DNA of 64,000 nucleotides. Origin: Citrus sinensis (lineage: Eukaryota; Streptophyta; Magnoliopsida; Sapindales; Rutaceae). Position numbers and translations under genes: made by a program. The DNA lies in contig NC_068560.1 in assembly GCF_022201045.2 (NCBI RefSeq), positions 23,453,501-23,517,500 of the forward strand. The letters are read 5' to 3'. Each line of letters opens with the position of its first letter. Position 1 is the stretch's first letter. The notes below the pieces were generated by a model, which saw nothing but the letters and a program-made list of their open reading frames with translations, searched no databases and was not told the DNA's origin. Positions 10,277-22,399 of this stretch are shown here, one piece after another.

Positions 10277-12256
10277 GGCGAGATTCTTGATGAATGAAAG
10301 TTTTACTTTTTAGGGTTTTAGAGAGAAAACAGGGGCTGGGTTTTGTTTAGTTTAGGGTTTAAGGAGAGAGAATTAAAAATAAAGAAAGAGAAGGATGGCT
10401 TTGGAAGAAGCATCGAGTTGACTCATTCAAGGTTTATGAGTTAGAAAAATCCTGGTTAAGAACTTAAAAATCTTTAGGGGCTGTTTGGGCATCAGCTTCT
10501 CAAACAAGCCAAAAACACCCTTTAAACTGTGACAATGGGCGTATATAGTGGTTTGCCTCCAAACACATTCTCAACAACAGAGCAACCCAATGGGTTGAAG
10601 TTTTCTGGGCTAGACCGCAAGAATGGCTCCTAAAACTTTTATGTGGAGCCCATCACTTGACTGGGACATTCTGATTGAACCCAAAAGAATTGTCAATGAA
10701 CCCACCCTTTACATTTTTAAGGACATGGAATAAAATCAATCCTTATAATACGAGATTATCTGTTGCATCGTTATGATTTTATTTTGATCAAGAGGTAGAA
10801 ATCGCGTTTGGATTCTGCTTTTAGATTAATGTTTGAAGTATCATTTTCATTTGAGAATTAATAATTAACTACAAAATTAAAGACAAATCATTTGATCATT
10901 ATGAAACCTCGATACGTAAAAGTTAATTTATTGGACTCTCATTCTATTTGCACTTTTTACTTTTGGTGGCATAGTTAGATTTAATTTTTATTTTATTGTA
11001 GTTGAATTTTACAAACTACATCGTGGTTATAAAATTACATTGAAATCAAGGTTTTTAAATTTTTATAACTCTCCTACGACTTTGCTCTGTAAGTTCTTCA
11101 TTTCTTCCTTACCAAATCTTTACGAGTGAAATTTCATTTTCTTTTTTGTTTTTTTTTTCAGCCTCCCCCGCCTCATGAGTTGAGGATAGTTGTTCTATTT
11201 CAGTTTTCTCCTCCTTTGGGAGTGAGGATGGTTGGTGTGTGCCCATCGAAATCTTACTCTATGATGGTAATAATATTGGTTCGTTGTGTTTTTTTCGTGA
11301 ATAAGTCTTTAAGTTTTAAATCTAGAGTCTATGAATCTAGATTTGTCAAATTAGAGGACAATATTTACAGCAAATATATATATTTTGACATTAGTTGGAG
11401 AACCTAACTATATTGGTGGAGATTAAATTAAAAGAGCCAAGAGAATTTTGAATAGAGCATGGAACTCGAATCATATGTGCACTGTAAATGAAGGTATTTA
11501 CTTAATATGTACAAGTGTTGCTCTCTATTCTTCACTAAAATTTTATCGGTCAATCCAATTTATCGCTCTAATAGGTCTCAATATTTTGATCTTCGTAACG
11601 TTCTGTTTCAAAAAAGGAAATTATTATCACTATTCCATACTATTAAGTATTTATGCATTTTATTTTGTAAGTTAGTGAATCAACTCTACGTCTCAAGTTT
11701 TTGTACAACTATTTCGAGATCATCTGCTCATCGGATCAGGATCCTATCTTTATCTGAGTAAGTGCTATTAATATGATTGGTGGTTAATAAATTAAAAAGA
11801 AAAAGTAGATAAATCGTAATCATACACTAATATTACTAAAATACATGCTGTACAAGATCTGTAAAAAATCATAAATGCTCAGATTAAGAGAGGATCTCAA
11901 TCCCTGCTCATTGCCCTTGATACCGCCTCATAAAATGAAACTATTAACTAAACTATTTGTGACGAATGTTGGTTGTTGGCGAATTTTACTAATCCCTATT
12001 TATGAATCAACGCCAACAAAAGAATTAAGCACTTATTATAACAACAACAAAAATAAAAATAAAGAAAAAAAAACTATACAACCTGTAATCACAACTAAAC
12101 CATAAATTCGACTTTCCGGCATCTAAAATTACCCATTTCTAAACATGCATAAATGGCTCTCCCAAATGCCATTTACGAGCAACAAATAATAAATTGAGAG
12201 TAGCAAGAGATAGTGGAAAACGGGAGGGAAAAGAAAAAAGGTAAAGAAAGAAAGAA
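10277..12256. other. Intergenic, shared upstream region of TIM23 and the 12257 gene
   Basis: The two flanking genes are transcribed away from each other, so both promoters lie here. Short frames around 11126-11761 have no recognisable domain and biased composition; I treat them as chance ORFs. No repeats could be defined. Confidence 0.5.
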
Positions 12257-13150
12257 ATGGCTCGAATCGAAAGTGCTTCAATTTGGTTAATTTTTGCAGT
12301 ACTTTCGGTTTTGAGCAACGAGATCCATATTGCCGAAGGAAATAAGATATACAATGATTGTCGCCATTATTGTAAAAATGATTTGAAAAAAGATGCTCTT
12401 ACCTGCTGGATTTGGTGTAACATGAGATGCATGCCTTCACTTGGCAATGACTGCCTTGAAATTGGCGCCAGAAGTAAGTTCATTTTCTCAAAATTTATCT
12501 GCAATTCCCTTTTTTTCCTTCATTTTTCAGGGAAAAGAATAATTACACCCTCCTGATTGAGTGAAATGGTTGCGAGAATTGCAAAAATGGTCATGCAAAT
12601 TTCTTTTTAGATAATTTTATTTAGATTATACACTTAGGTCACTATAGTTGAAGGGTACAATTATCCGAAAGAGATCATTTATGACTGTTTTTAAAACAAA
12701 GCAGTCTCCATGATCATTTTGTCAAATTGGAAGGTGTTGCCGTCGTCTTCTCTAATTATTAGTTTAGATTTTGTACTTGAATTTTATGGTTGAATTTTTT
12801 TTTTTTTTTTTGGTACAATTTTAAATTTTTAACCCATGCTCTTCCTGAAATCGAATGCGGGTGCCTAGCAAGAAAAAAAGAATTTTTTTTGAAGAATGAA
12901 ATTGAATGTATAACAACAACTTATTGTTTTTCTTCTTTTTGTCTTTGATGCAATAGAATCCAAAGCGAAAGGGGGTCCAAAACTGGCAGAGCCGCCGGCG
13001 TCACCAGAAATAAAGTCGATAGCACAGAGCCCATTGCCGCAGTTCTTTGAAGCAATGGAAAAGAATGCCACAACGCCCGAATTTAAACAATATCTAGATG
13101 CAATGGTTCCGAGTCTCCCGAGTTCACCGCCAATACCTCGCAAAATCTAA
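12257..13150 (+). CDS. Secreted cysteine-rich protein of unknown family (two exons)
   Basis: The exons are 12257-12473 (donor GAA|GTAAGT) and 12957-13150 (acceptor CAATAG|AAT); the reading frame is kept and the product is 136 aa. Residues 1-27 form a signal peptide (SASIWLIFAVLSVLS core). Next is a compact domain with six cysteines at 35, 39, 50, 54, 58 and 66 (CX3CX10CX3CX3CX7C). The two CX3C pairs could staple a pair of antiparallel helices, as in alpha-hairpinin or thionin-like peptides, but I cannot assign the family. Exon 2 codes a cysteine-free tail: a lysine/proline-rich linker, a helical stretch (FFEAMEKN..FKQYLDAMV) and a serine/proline-rich end. Possible roles are defence or signalling peptide precursor; this is inference. 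Confidence 0.7.
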
Positions 13151-14156
13151 GGCTAAGGAAATTAACTTGAGATTGGCAAGAAGAGGAGATGGGCCAACAA
13201 TCAATTGTTTTACGACTTGCACCGCACCCAATTTTATATTTTCTGAAATTCAAATGGGTGTAATCTGTGAAATTCTGTCTTTATTTTTCGAGTAACACAA
13301 TTGTTTGATATGAAGGATGGGGTTAAATTTTGTAAAAAATTATAGTTGATATTATGTTTTCAATTCTAAAAATGTTTGTGACTGATTAATGTTTGAAAAA
13401 AATATATCAAGATCACATTTTATTCGTGTGAAATTTGGTAGCAACTCGGAATGCTAATTAATTACATTTTTTCTGCTCTCCTTCCTATAGCTAAGTTGCT
13501 TGAATCGTGATATCAATCTGAGTTTTTCTATGAAAATTGAACAAAACATTCATATTCTCCTAAGAAAAATGAGATTCCCATTAAAACAGAACTAGTTAAA
13601 ACGAATGTTATTTGGTTGAGATAAAATTATAAATGAATTAATCCTTATTAATTAACTCTTGACCATTGTAAATTAGATCATTTTCTATCGACAGCTACAA
13701 ATCAATTTAAAATAATATTTTTGTAGTAATGATTTTTTGGGGGGGGGGGTGTTTGAAGAGGACACAAAAATCTTCATAACTTGAGATGCTTTAATTAATA
13801 AAGATTATTTTGACATTTGGAAGGACATTCATCTCAAAACTAATTTGCAAATTTTAAAAAATGAATATGTAAAATAAAATAGTATAATCTTGTTTTTAAA
13901 GGTCGGCTTGTTGGGAGCTGGTGCATCAATCATTAGGCATACACTATGTAATAACCAAATCCTTAAAAATCGACTTATAAAAAGAGGAAATTCAAATAGT
14001 ACTTACAAGCTCCCATGTCCGGCCTTAAATTAGTGGTGTGGGGTATTGAATCTTAACACTGGATTGGTACCGATAAAGTTTTTATAGTTCGATCTACACA
14101 ATATGTACAAATATTATCAGTAATATTAAACTGTCTTTTAAAACGATGATATTCTT
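13151..14156. other. Intergenic, downstream of the cysteine-rich gene
   Basis: This is AT-rich DNA with a poly-G run of about 11 at 13739-13750. I see no gene. The part directly after 13150 is probably 3' UTR. Confidence 0.45.
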
Positions 14157-14168
14157 AATAAGATTCTT

Positions 14169-14285
14169 ATACTTTTTTTTTTACCACGAGGTATCCTGAG
14201 GAGGGCCTCTAACTGTGTAGAAATTTCCGCTCGAACCGAGAAGCACAGATTCTCCCAACAAAAACACAAAGGTGACTTCCCTGCG
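14169..14285 (-). mobile_element. tRNA-derived SINE, copy 2 (truncated)
   Basis: It is homologous to the neighbouring SINE from the poly(A) end (ACCACGAGGTATCCTG) to CTTCCCTGCG, but lacks about 40 internal bases and the promoter head. It is flanked by the same repeat, AATAAGATTCTT, at 14157-14168 and 14286-14297. Two SINE copies therefore sit between three copies of one target sequence. Confidence 0.68.
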
Positions 14286-14297
14286 AATAAGATTCTT

Positions 14298-14513
14298 ATA
14301 TTTTTTTTTTACCACGAGGTATCCTGGGGAGGGCTCCAACTGTGGGAGACACCTTGAAGCCCGTACCACAACCCAGATTAGAAGTTCTCGCTCGAACCAA
14401 GAGGCACAGATTCTCTCAACAAAGGCGACTTCCCTGCGACTCGAACTGGGAAGCAAACCAAGTCAAACCACTTAAGGGGACTCCATTACCAGTGGAGTCA
14501 ATACTTTATTGAT
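14298..14513 (-). mobile_element. tRNA-derived SINE, copy 1 (longer)
   Basis: It is oriented on the minus strand: a poly(A) tail appears as T10 at 14301-14310, and the head lies near 14500. A Pol III B-box-like AGTTCGAGTCG (minus strand) lies at 14438-14448 with an A-box-like TGGTAATGGAG upstream near 14485-14500. It is flanked by direct repeats AATAAGATTCTT at 14286-14297 and 14514-14525; the similarity extends to 19 bases with few mismatches. Poly(A), internal promoter and long target repeats together define a SINE. Confidence 0.72.
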
Positions 14514-14525
14514 AATAAGATTCTT

Positions 14526-15625
14526 CTACTTTGATATACAAGTTATGTACAAATATGTCGGTGATATTAAACTATCTTTAATTTAAAATTACGATTAAAA
14601 AGTTATGGTCACTGTTTCATATTTTTGAAAGCAAAGATTGGTCATAATTTAGCGTAAATTTATGTGTAGCAAAAACATACACAATGTTATTTTTTTTTTC
14701 TTACAAATTAAATTATTGGATTCAGATAGATGAACGCCCCAAAGAATTGAAGTAAGCTTTTAAAACTCTGAAGTTACACAAAATAAATAACTAAATAATT
14801 AAAGTGTGTTTATAATAAATTCAACCATCATCATCATCATTGTTTAATTTTTTTTTTCTTTTTCCCCTTAATATGAAATACCCAGAGCTTGATCGCTAGC
14901 TTTTTGGCAATATTCCCTTTGCTAGACCACTTTGCTGCAAAATTGTGTAGACGCTTAAAATGCCCACTAATAATTTCAAGCGATGTGATGTCACATTATT
15001 ATCCTCAAATGGTAAAGGCCGGCCCCACTGGGTCCCCCAGAAATTGATGATCAGGAGGCTGTACAATGCCTCACTGTTAGCCCCGCAGAAGCATGTGAAA
15101 ATTCCTCTCCCTCTTCCTTAAATAAAATTGGTCCCATTCTCTGCATGTCTTCACGTGTCCTGCCATCCCCATTGCCGTTAATTTACACCATCACCAGCCT
15201 CAGCAGCTGCTGCATAGGATTCTAAGGACCCATGAATTTGATACCCAAAATATCAAAAATAAAAAAATGGGAAAAAAAGAATCATTTACAAGTATCATTT
15301 TCAGACATCCAATTAACCCCCACTCTCGATCTTGGCAAGTGAGATGCATGCTCCAATTATACAAAACAACACCCATGTAGCTTCGATTCAAACAGTGACA
15401 TAGAGAGTTCACACTTCGCGGTGTCTTTACGATAAGACAAAGTTCTTGATAAATGAAGAGACGTATAGATAGATAGACAGAGATTGATAGAGAGAGAACA
15501 TAGAACATTAATTTGCAAATTCACACACAGTGACTTTCATTGAGCAAAGAGGGGTAAGAAAGAAAAGAAAAGCGAAAGAAAAGAAGAGAGGAAAATTAAT
15601 AAAATTAGTACACAAAATTAACACC
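14526..15625. other. Intergenic and 5' region of the trihelix gene
   Basis: No other gene is visible. The last part is purine-rich (GAGA/GATA runs at 15465-15500 and AAGAAAAG runs at 15555-15595), probably the 5' UTR and core promoter of the trihelix gene. Confidence 0.45.
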
Positions 15626-17855
15626 ATGTTTGATGAAGTGCCTGCAGACCAATTGCACCAATTCATAGCAGCAGCTTCGAGGGCATCAGTAGTGCCCTTT
15701 CCTCTTTCTTTCTCTACTTCATCTTCTTCGTCGTCTCTTCATCTTCATCATCACCACCACCATCATCATCATGGCAGCTCACCTTTCCCTGCTAGTTTTG
15801 ATCCTTTTAATAGTACTACTACTTCACAACAAGTGCAGCAACCCCATCAGTTATTGCACTCGTTGCAGCAGCAGAAGATTAATGAAGAGAAAGAAGAGAA
15901 CAGAAGCAGCAGCAGCAGCTTGGTTGGTATGAATTTGGAGGTTGTTCAAAGAGAGGGATTGATTCAAAAAGATCCAGCTTGGTCACTTGACGAACTAATT
16001 GCACTGTTGAGGATCAGATCTAGCTTGGAGAATTGGTTCCCAGAACTCACTTGGGAACACGTTTCAAGGTACAAACACGTATATATATGTATGTATGTAT
16101 GTATGCGATTCTTTTTCAATATGTTAGGGTTTACATATGATGAATTGTTTATGTATATTCGTGTTGCACAGTTGCAGTGTCTCTTCAAATCATCATGAAA
16201 TTTTGTGACTTGAATTATTGATTGTTTAGTGACAGTGCTTTCTTTTTGAATTGGGATCTTCAGCAAAAAAATAAATAATAATACTAATATGAGATAGGAG
16301 AGAGAGTGTGTGTTTATTTAAAGAAAGCAGTCCTGCATATTTTATTTCATAATTGAAAGTTGTATAATAGAGGGTATTAATAAATGCCGATGCTCATATG
16401 GGTGGTTTTGGTTTTATTCATTTATGTCGTGTGTGTTGTATGCGAAGGAGGCTCGAAGAGCTTGGGTACAAGAGGAGTGCTGAAAAGTGCAAGGAAAAAT
16501 TTGAAGAGGAGAGCAGAAACTTCAGTAACATTAATTACAACAAGAACTATAGGACATTGTTTAGTGAATTTGATGATGAGGAACAAGAGCTTTATCATCG
16601 TGGACAAAATTCTCCTCATGGTCATAATGTTGCTGATGAAGCAAACGAAAAGTTGGATCAACAACAACCAAGAGAAGAAGAAGAAGAAGTAGAAGAAGGA
16701 GACAAGATCATGGAACAAGAAGCTGAACATCCAAGAAATGATCAAACGGTTGCAAACAAATCATCATGTTATCATCACCAGGATAAAGAGAAATTATCAA
16801 AAGGGAAGAAGAAGAGGAAATTTAGAGAGAAGAACTTTGAGAGGTTTAAGGGGTTTTGTGAAGACATTGTGAAGAAGCTGATGGCTCAACAAGAAGAGAT
16901 GCATAACAAGCTGATTGAAGATTTGGTGAAGAGAGACGAAGAGAAGGTTGCAAGAGAAGAAGCTTGGAAGAAGCAACAGATTGATAGGTTTAACAAGGAG
17001 CTTGAAATTAGGGCTAGTGAACAAGCAATTACTAGTAACAGACAAGCAACTATAATCAAGTTCTTAACAAGATTCTCATCATCCTCCTCCTCGTCATCAT
17101 CATCAACAAGTGAAGAAAGTGGAGTTAATAAGCATAAGGTACCAAACTATTCAATTCCTAATCCTCTCACTACATCTAGTTCCTTAATTCTTGCTCAAAA
17201 CCCAAATCAAACTCAAAACCCTAGATCAAATCTTGCTCCAACCAGCGTTCCAAAAAAGCAAACTTCATCAACAATAGCCATAAGTCCGCAAAACCCTAGT
17301 TCCGCCGCTACCCAAAACAAGCCATTAGCACCCACTTCAACTCCAATACAAAATAGTGACTCTCAAAAGCTTATAACATCCGATGGCAAAGATGACATAG
17401 GCAAAAGATGGCCAAGAGATGAAGTGTTTGCATTGATAAACTTGAGGTGCAATCTCTACAACAATGGTGAGGACAAGGAAGGAGCAGCATCAAGGGTTCC
17501 TCTATGGGAGAGAATCTCACAAGGGATGTCAGAGTTGGGTTACAAGAGAAGTGCGAAGAGGTGCAAAGAGAAATGGGAGAACATAAACAAGTACTTCAGA
17601 AAAACAAAGGATGCCAACAAGAAGAGGTCAATTGACTCTAGGACATGTCCTTATTTTCATCAATTGAGCACTTTGTACAATCAAGGCACACTTGTAGCAC
17701 CCTCTGATGGGACGGAGAACCGCCCGGCCGCTTTACCGGAAAACCATCACAGCTCTTCTCAAGGTGGTAATTCTAGTACTCATTCAACAATGCCTGTTGC
17801 TCAGGGTGAGAAAAATTTGGTTCAAGTATCTCCAGCTTTAGATTTCGAATTTTGA
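15626..17855 (+). CDS. GTL2: GT-2-like trihelix transcription factor (GTL2-like), two exons
   Basis: The exons are 15626-16068 (donor CAAG|GTACAA) and 16448-17855 (acceptor GCGAAG|GAGG); the product is 616 aa. It is a nuclear DNA-binding protein with two trihelix domains. The first is residues about 116-175, split by the intron, with the spaced tryptophans of AWSLDELIALLRIRSSLENW and the motif LGYKRSAEKCKEKFEE. The second is about 495-560, with KRWPRDEVFALINLRCNLY and LGYKRSAKRCKEKWENINKY. Between them lie an acidic stretch, a basic patch (KGKKKRKFREKN) and a long charged coiled-coil helix, the layout of the GT-2/GTL group. The N-terminal MFDEVPADQLHQFI fits GTL2. Serine and histidine runs at residues 31-49 are coding microsatellites. 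A one-codon-later acceptor is possible but would lose a conserved arginine. Confidence 0.88.
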
Positions 17856-20800
17856 ATTTTAAATTTGCAAATTTTTTTGTGAGTGCATTTTGCTATCTAA
17901 TAATATAGATAGTCCAGCAGTTTACTGAATTAACATATTAGACAGTACATTTTATTGATCTTTTTTTAATTTTTTTATTGTTATAAATAATATATTTGGC
18001 TTGAAGGATATATGTTGATTGAACTTGTGATGTAGTGAGCACCGACAGTACAAGAAAATTAAGTAATAATTTCAGAATTGCAGCCATTTTTGTTTAAAAT
18101 TTTCTATTTCAAGACATGTTGTAATTTGCTACATGTGAGAAAATACATTCTTCAGAAACATAATATTTCAATGATTCTTACCAAATAAAATAAACAATTT
18201 CGAAGAAAATTTTGGAATTTTTTTTTTAATCCAAAGGAATTGAAATGGGTTTTTAATTGATTCAGTAAATTGTAACACCAAAGCAATGTCTGAACTTTGA
18301 AATAGAATCAAGGAGCATTGTTGAAATAAGAATCAAGGCACATTTAGAACTGGCAAAGGCTATTGCCACTCCAATTTTATTTTCAGATCTTAGAACTTAG
18401 CCTTATTATGTTTCTGAATAACTAAGAAGGAGATGCAGGAATTTTATATCCAGAAAGCACTTACTATTATCACCGTTTTGAAGATGACGAAATGATCAGA
18501 AGTGATTGTATATGACTGAAAATATACACACACACACGCGCATGAGCTTATGATAGCCCCTTGAAGAAGATTATAAACATATAGACAAATGTCTTAACCT
18601 AGGTCTTCCAATCTTATTTGGATTGATATAAATGAATATCAAATGCTCTTCTTTACACATATTCAAATTAAAAAAAAAAAAGACAAAATCCTGAAAGAAA
18701 TAAAGTAATTCTGCAACTGTTGGTTTTTATTATTTGAAGTCTGAATATTAATTATTTTTAGACATTTAAAATTTTTAGTTTGTGTGTTTTCTATAACCTA
18801 TCTTATTATAAAATATTGAAGTCAAATTGAAAAAGTTAAATAATTTTTATTTTTATTTGGATGGCAAAATATACTCTTATATTCTCTCTTAAGTAATTAC
18901 CCCATTAAATACATTTATTTCCTATTCTATAAATTCATTTGATTATTTTCTTTTATTTATCAACTTCCCATGTCATCGTTTGGCGTGTGCAGCATATTCA
19001 ACCATTATTTTTTTTTTTAACATGAATGAGAATTTTAAATATAGCAGGACTTTAGATAGGTGAGTTTTATAACATATCCATCTCTTTGTGCTTATAATTA
19101 CTAAAAATAACATTATAAGAAATATATGTATATATATATATATATATTAATGTTAAAAATACATGTGTTAGATATAATTTTTATTTTTATGCTTTTTAAA
19201 GTACACATTATTAATTTTTTTTACTAATAAAATAATGTATTTATAACTTGTCGAGCGTTTAATAAATAAATGTGATATTCATAATATTTAAAAGGGTAGA
19301 TATGTCAAAATATTATATTTCAAAAATTTTCTTTTTAGAAAACAAACAACTTAACACTTACATTTAGATATTATAAAAAATAAATAAATACTGAGAATCA
19401 TTAAAACTTTAGCTAAATGCACACTTATTCAGATTTCTCACCAAAAAAAAAGCTACATAACTTTATTGAAAATTAAATTAAATTTATTTATACAAATTGT
19501 TTTTCCAATCTCAAACTTTATTAGAACGAAGTAACGCTGTGAATTAATCTCATCAAATGTCTCAAAATTTTATTATATTCTCTTAGCTAATGGCTTCTGC
19601 TGATTAAGATTTAAGACTTGCAAGCAAAATATGACCAAACAAGAAGTCAAAATTTCAAGTTAAATTAAAAGAGTGGAAACAGCAAAATTACAATAAATTC
19701 ATCTGTACGACACATTTTGTTTTCTACCACACGATACATTGACAACACACACGGGTACATGACACAACGCATTTTAATCTCTTGCGAAATTTGGGACCCA
19801 CCCACATGATCGAGAGATATCAAAACTGGGCCGTTCGTTTGTCTTTTTACATCAGAGATCGAGGCTCCGCATGGGGTCCCTCGTTTTATTATTATTTATT
19901 TTTGGCTTGCAGAGATTCCTTGATTCAACGCCAACCACACATCAACGTCACATGTGATGGTCTTTCCAAGATCATCACAGATATATTGTAAGTAGCCAGC
20001 AGAAGTTAAGGACTTAAGGTGGTACACGTGCATCATCACGTGGGGCCCAGTCTTTGTTTTCAATCAGACGGCTCAGAACGGGTGGGTTTTTTTTTTTGTT
20101 GTTGTGTGCAGTGTGCTTGTTGGATTCTGAAAAGTCAACATGATCAAAGTGGTATCTGTTTTGGCTTATTCTTTTTATTTTATCCCTTTTATTTATTTAT
20201 TTATTTTTAATTTTTACACTTGTGGTAATTAGAAAAGTGTTTACTTGTTTACTTCCACTCTTTGTTTTTAAACCCTAGGGTAAGTTGACTTTACAAAGTC
20301 TCGGTTGAATAATAAGTAAGGGTCAAAAGAAGTTTTATTTTTGCTTAAAAAATTTAAAAAAAAATTATAAGTTGGGTCACATTATCTCAGCCCAAAACTA
20401 AACAGCTGAGGCCTTTGATAGAGAAGATCCAAAAGTTATTGATTTGAAGTTGGGCTTTTTGTCTTTTTGGTCCATTTTGTTTGATCATGCTCCACTAATA
20501 GGTTAATTTGGAATAAATGCTCTTTTAGTTTTACAGCAAATTTATTATCAAGTTAATCTCTGTACGTTCTTAAAAATTAGTCAAAATATTCTTATTGTGT
20601 GTGTTTTTCCTTTAAAATATATTTAATTATTATCTATATTTCATCTGTTGTATGCAGAATTTATTTAAATTTAATTTGTATATTCTTTTATTGTTTAACT
20701 TATTGAACAAAATCAATAGGTATATTTTGAAAAATAATTTAATTTTATGCATTGTCAAACGAAGTTTAGATTCCTTTTCTTACGCATTATCATTATAAAT

Positions 20801-21654
20801 TTTTATTTGTCATTGATCATTCAAGACAACAACTCTAGTAAGAATTTCCTTCTATTGCTTCAAATCAATTTCGCAATAAGGACAACAAAGTTTGTAATGC
20901 ATCATAAGTAATATAATTAATTATTTCATATGTGACAAGTATAGTTAAATTTAATATAATTATCATTTATATATTTATTTTTCAAAATAATTGAACATAT
21001 GATATAACATTGTTTATTTATTAAATGATTGACGTGATACATTCGATACATTCTAAAATTTCTTAGGATGAATTCAAAAGACATCAAATTTTAGAGAACA
21101 TTTTACTGACGATGAGTGGAGATTTGGGGGTAAAAAAAATCTAATTTTAACTTTTTAGGGAGTACAAAATTGGAGAAGGCAGTACCTGATGAGTTAAAGG
21201 AATTATTGGCGAAATGGGCATGTAAGTGATTTAGCTGAAAATGGGTGATATCATATCATGCATTGAAAAACTCCCAATAAGTCAAAAGTAATTGCTGTTG
21301 AAATCTGTCGCAAAATTCACTGAGCATAACCTCCAACTGTCTATTTAATTATTAATCTAAGTGCATTTATTTCCTAAACCCAAAATTCACCAACTTATTT
21401 CTTGAGAGGGAAGCATCTATCATATCAGCTTTTAGTTTAAACCTTCTCTTCTTCAGCTGTAGTCTTATTGTTGCTACAAAAGGACTTGGCTATATATGCA
21501 TAGACACCATCAGATCAAAGAAAGAGTAGACACAACATATAACTTACATGATTATATCACAAGAGAAAAGGGAACCTGAGACTCAATATTTATTCAGAAA
21601 CTAATAAAGAGTAAGTTGAGTGATATATGGTTGAAGCCTTGAAATCAATTAGCC
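17856..21654. other. Long AT-rich intergenic region
   Basis: It contains the trihelix 3' flank, a CA/CG microsatellite (18526-18541), a TA repeat (19126-19147), a possible hAT-like MITE (18716-19455) and two nearby CACGTG or ACGTGG G-box-like motifs at 20024-20042. The short frames at 19782-20210 have no domain and are not supported as genes. Confidence 0.45.
18716..19455. mobile_element. Possible hAT-like MITE, degenerate
   Basis: The left end (CTGTTGGTTTTTATT, then AGTCTGAATA) and the right end read on the minus strand (GCTTTTTTTTTGGTGAGAAATCTGAATAAG) resemble each other and the ends of the element at 38692-39359. No target duplication was found; this is a family-level guess. Confidence 0.35.
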
Positions 21655-22276
21655 TCAAGGCTTATGATGTTGGGTGTAGATGTAGTCCAAGTGAGCCTCT
21701 GAAATGATTCTTCTCTTCATGCATTCTTCATCTCCATTCTCACATGTCTCCATTCCCATTATCTGCTGTTTATAAATTCCCCAAAATAGCAAATGAATTA
21801 ATGATCTGTTTTCTCAAAAGCAGTAAGAATATGTGTGCGTGTGTGTACATGGAGAGAGTTCATATTTGCTTAAAGATCAAGTAATGGAAGTATACATTCA
21901 TTGATTCAATTTCCTCCATCTCTTGAAGAGAAACTTCACCACTAAGTTCCTTGAACTTTTTTTCCTCTTGTCCTGGAAAAAAAAGAGGGAAAAAAAAAAG
22001 CATCTGTTAGTTAGTTCAACTGATAAAATTTCTTATAAGTTCAAACGTTATTTGTATGATTAGGGTTTTTCAGGGATTTGATTTATATTCACGTAGTATT
22101 TCAAAGGAAAAAAGAAAATCCGAAGACAATCAAACAACTGAAACATGAAGATTGAAGAGGAAGTAAATGAGGTTACCTTGTTTGGTTGCTAAGAAACTAG
22201 CAGAAGTTTTTGATTTGCTGAAAATGAGAAGGATGAGGAGAAAAGTACTGAAATGAATTTGAAGGCTGTGCTTCAT
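21655..22276 (-). CDS. PSK: Phytosulfokine precursor (three exons)
   Basis: The exons are 22177-22276, 21896-21972 and 21655-21762. Splice sites are CAAG|GTAACC, TTCCAG|GACAAG, GAAT|GTATAC and CAGCAG|ATAATGG, and phase is kept throughout. The product is 94 aa. Residues 1-27 are a signal peptide ([19 protein letters not shown]). Near the C-terminus is the conserved precursor signature: two cysteines ([10 protein letters not shown]), a basic pair (KRR), then AHLDYIYTQ and HHKP before the stop. YIYTQ is the pentapeptide hormone, normally tyrosine-sulfated by TPST in the Golgi, cut out in the apoplast by subtilases and sensed by the LRR kinase PSKR to promote cell expansion and dampen immunity. 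Length and layout fit the family. Confidence 0.93.
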
Positions 22277-22390
22277 GATGTCTAGCTGCGTAACACAACA
22301 CACACAAAAAGAGAGGCGATATTAAAAGGTTTGAATTGAATTGAATTGTTGGAAGTTGAGGAGGTCGAAGAAGAGGTAGCTAGAGGATGG

Positions 22391-22399
22391 ATATAAATA
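22391..22399 (-). promoter_or_regulatory. Likely TATA box of the phytosulfokine gene
   Basis: On the minus strand the sequence is TATTTATAT, about 115 bases upstream of the start codon. That leaves room for a short 5' UTR. Assigned by position and sequence only. Confidence 0.4.

Noticed and set aside
11126..12105. Several 75-93-codon frames
   Set aside because: No domain, no supported start context, AT-rich composition and overlap with each other; consistent with chance.
14438..14448. tRNA-like B-box suggesting a tRNA gene
   Set aside because: No cloverleaf can be drawn; it belongs to a SINE with poly(A) tail and target repeats.
19782..20210. Two short frames near G-box-like motifs
   Set aside because: No homologous domain or splice partner recognised; kept only as a note on possible regulatory motifs.
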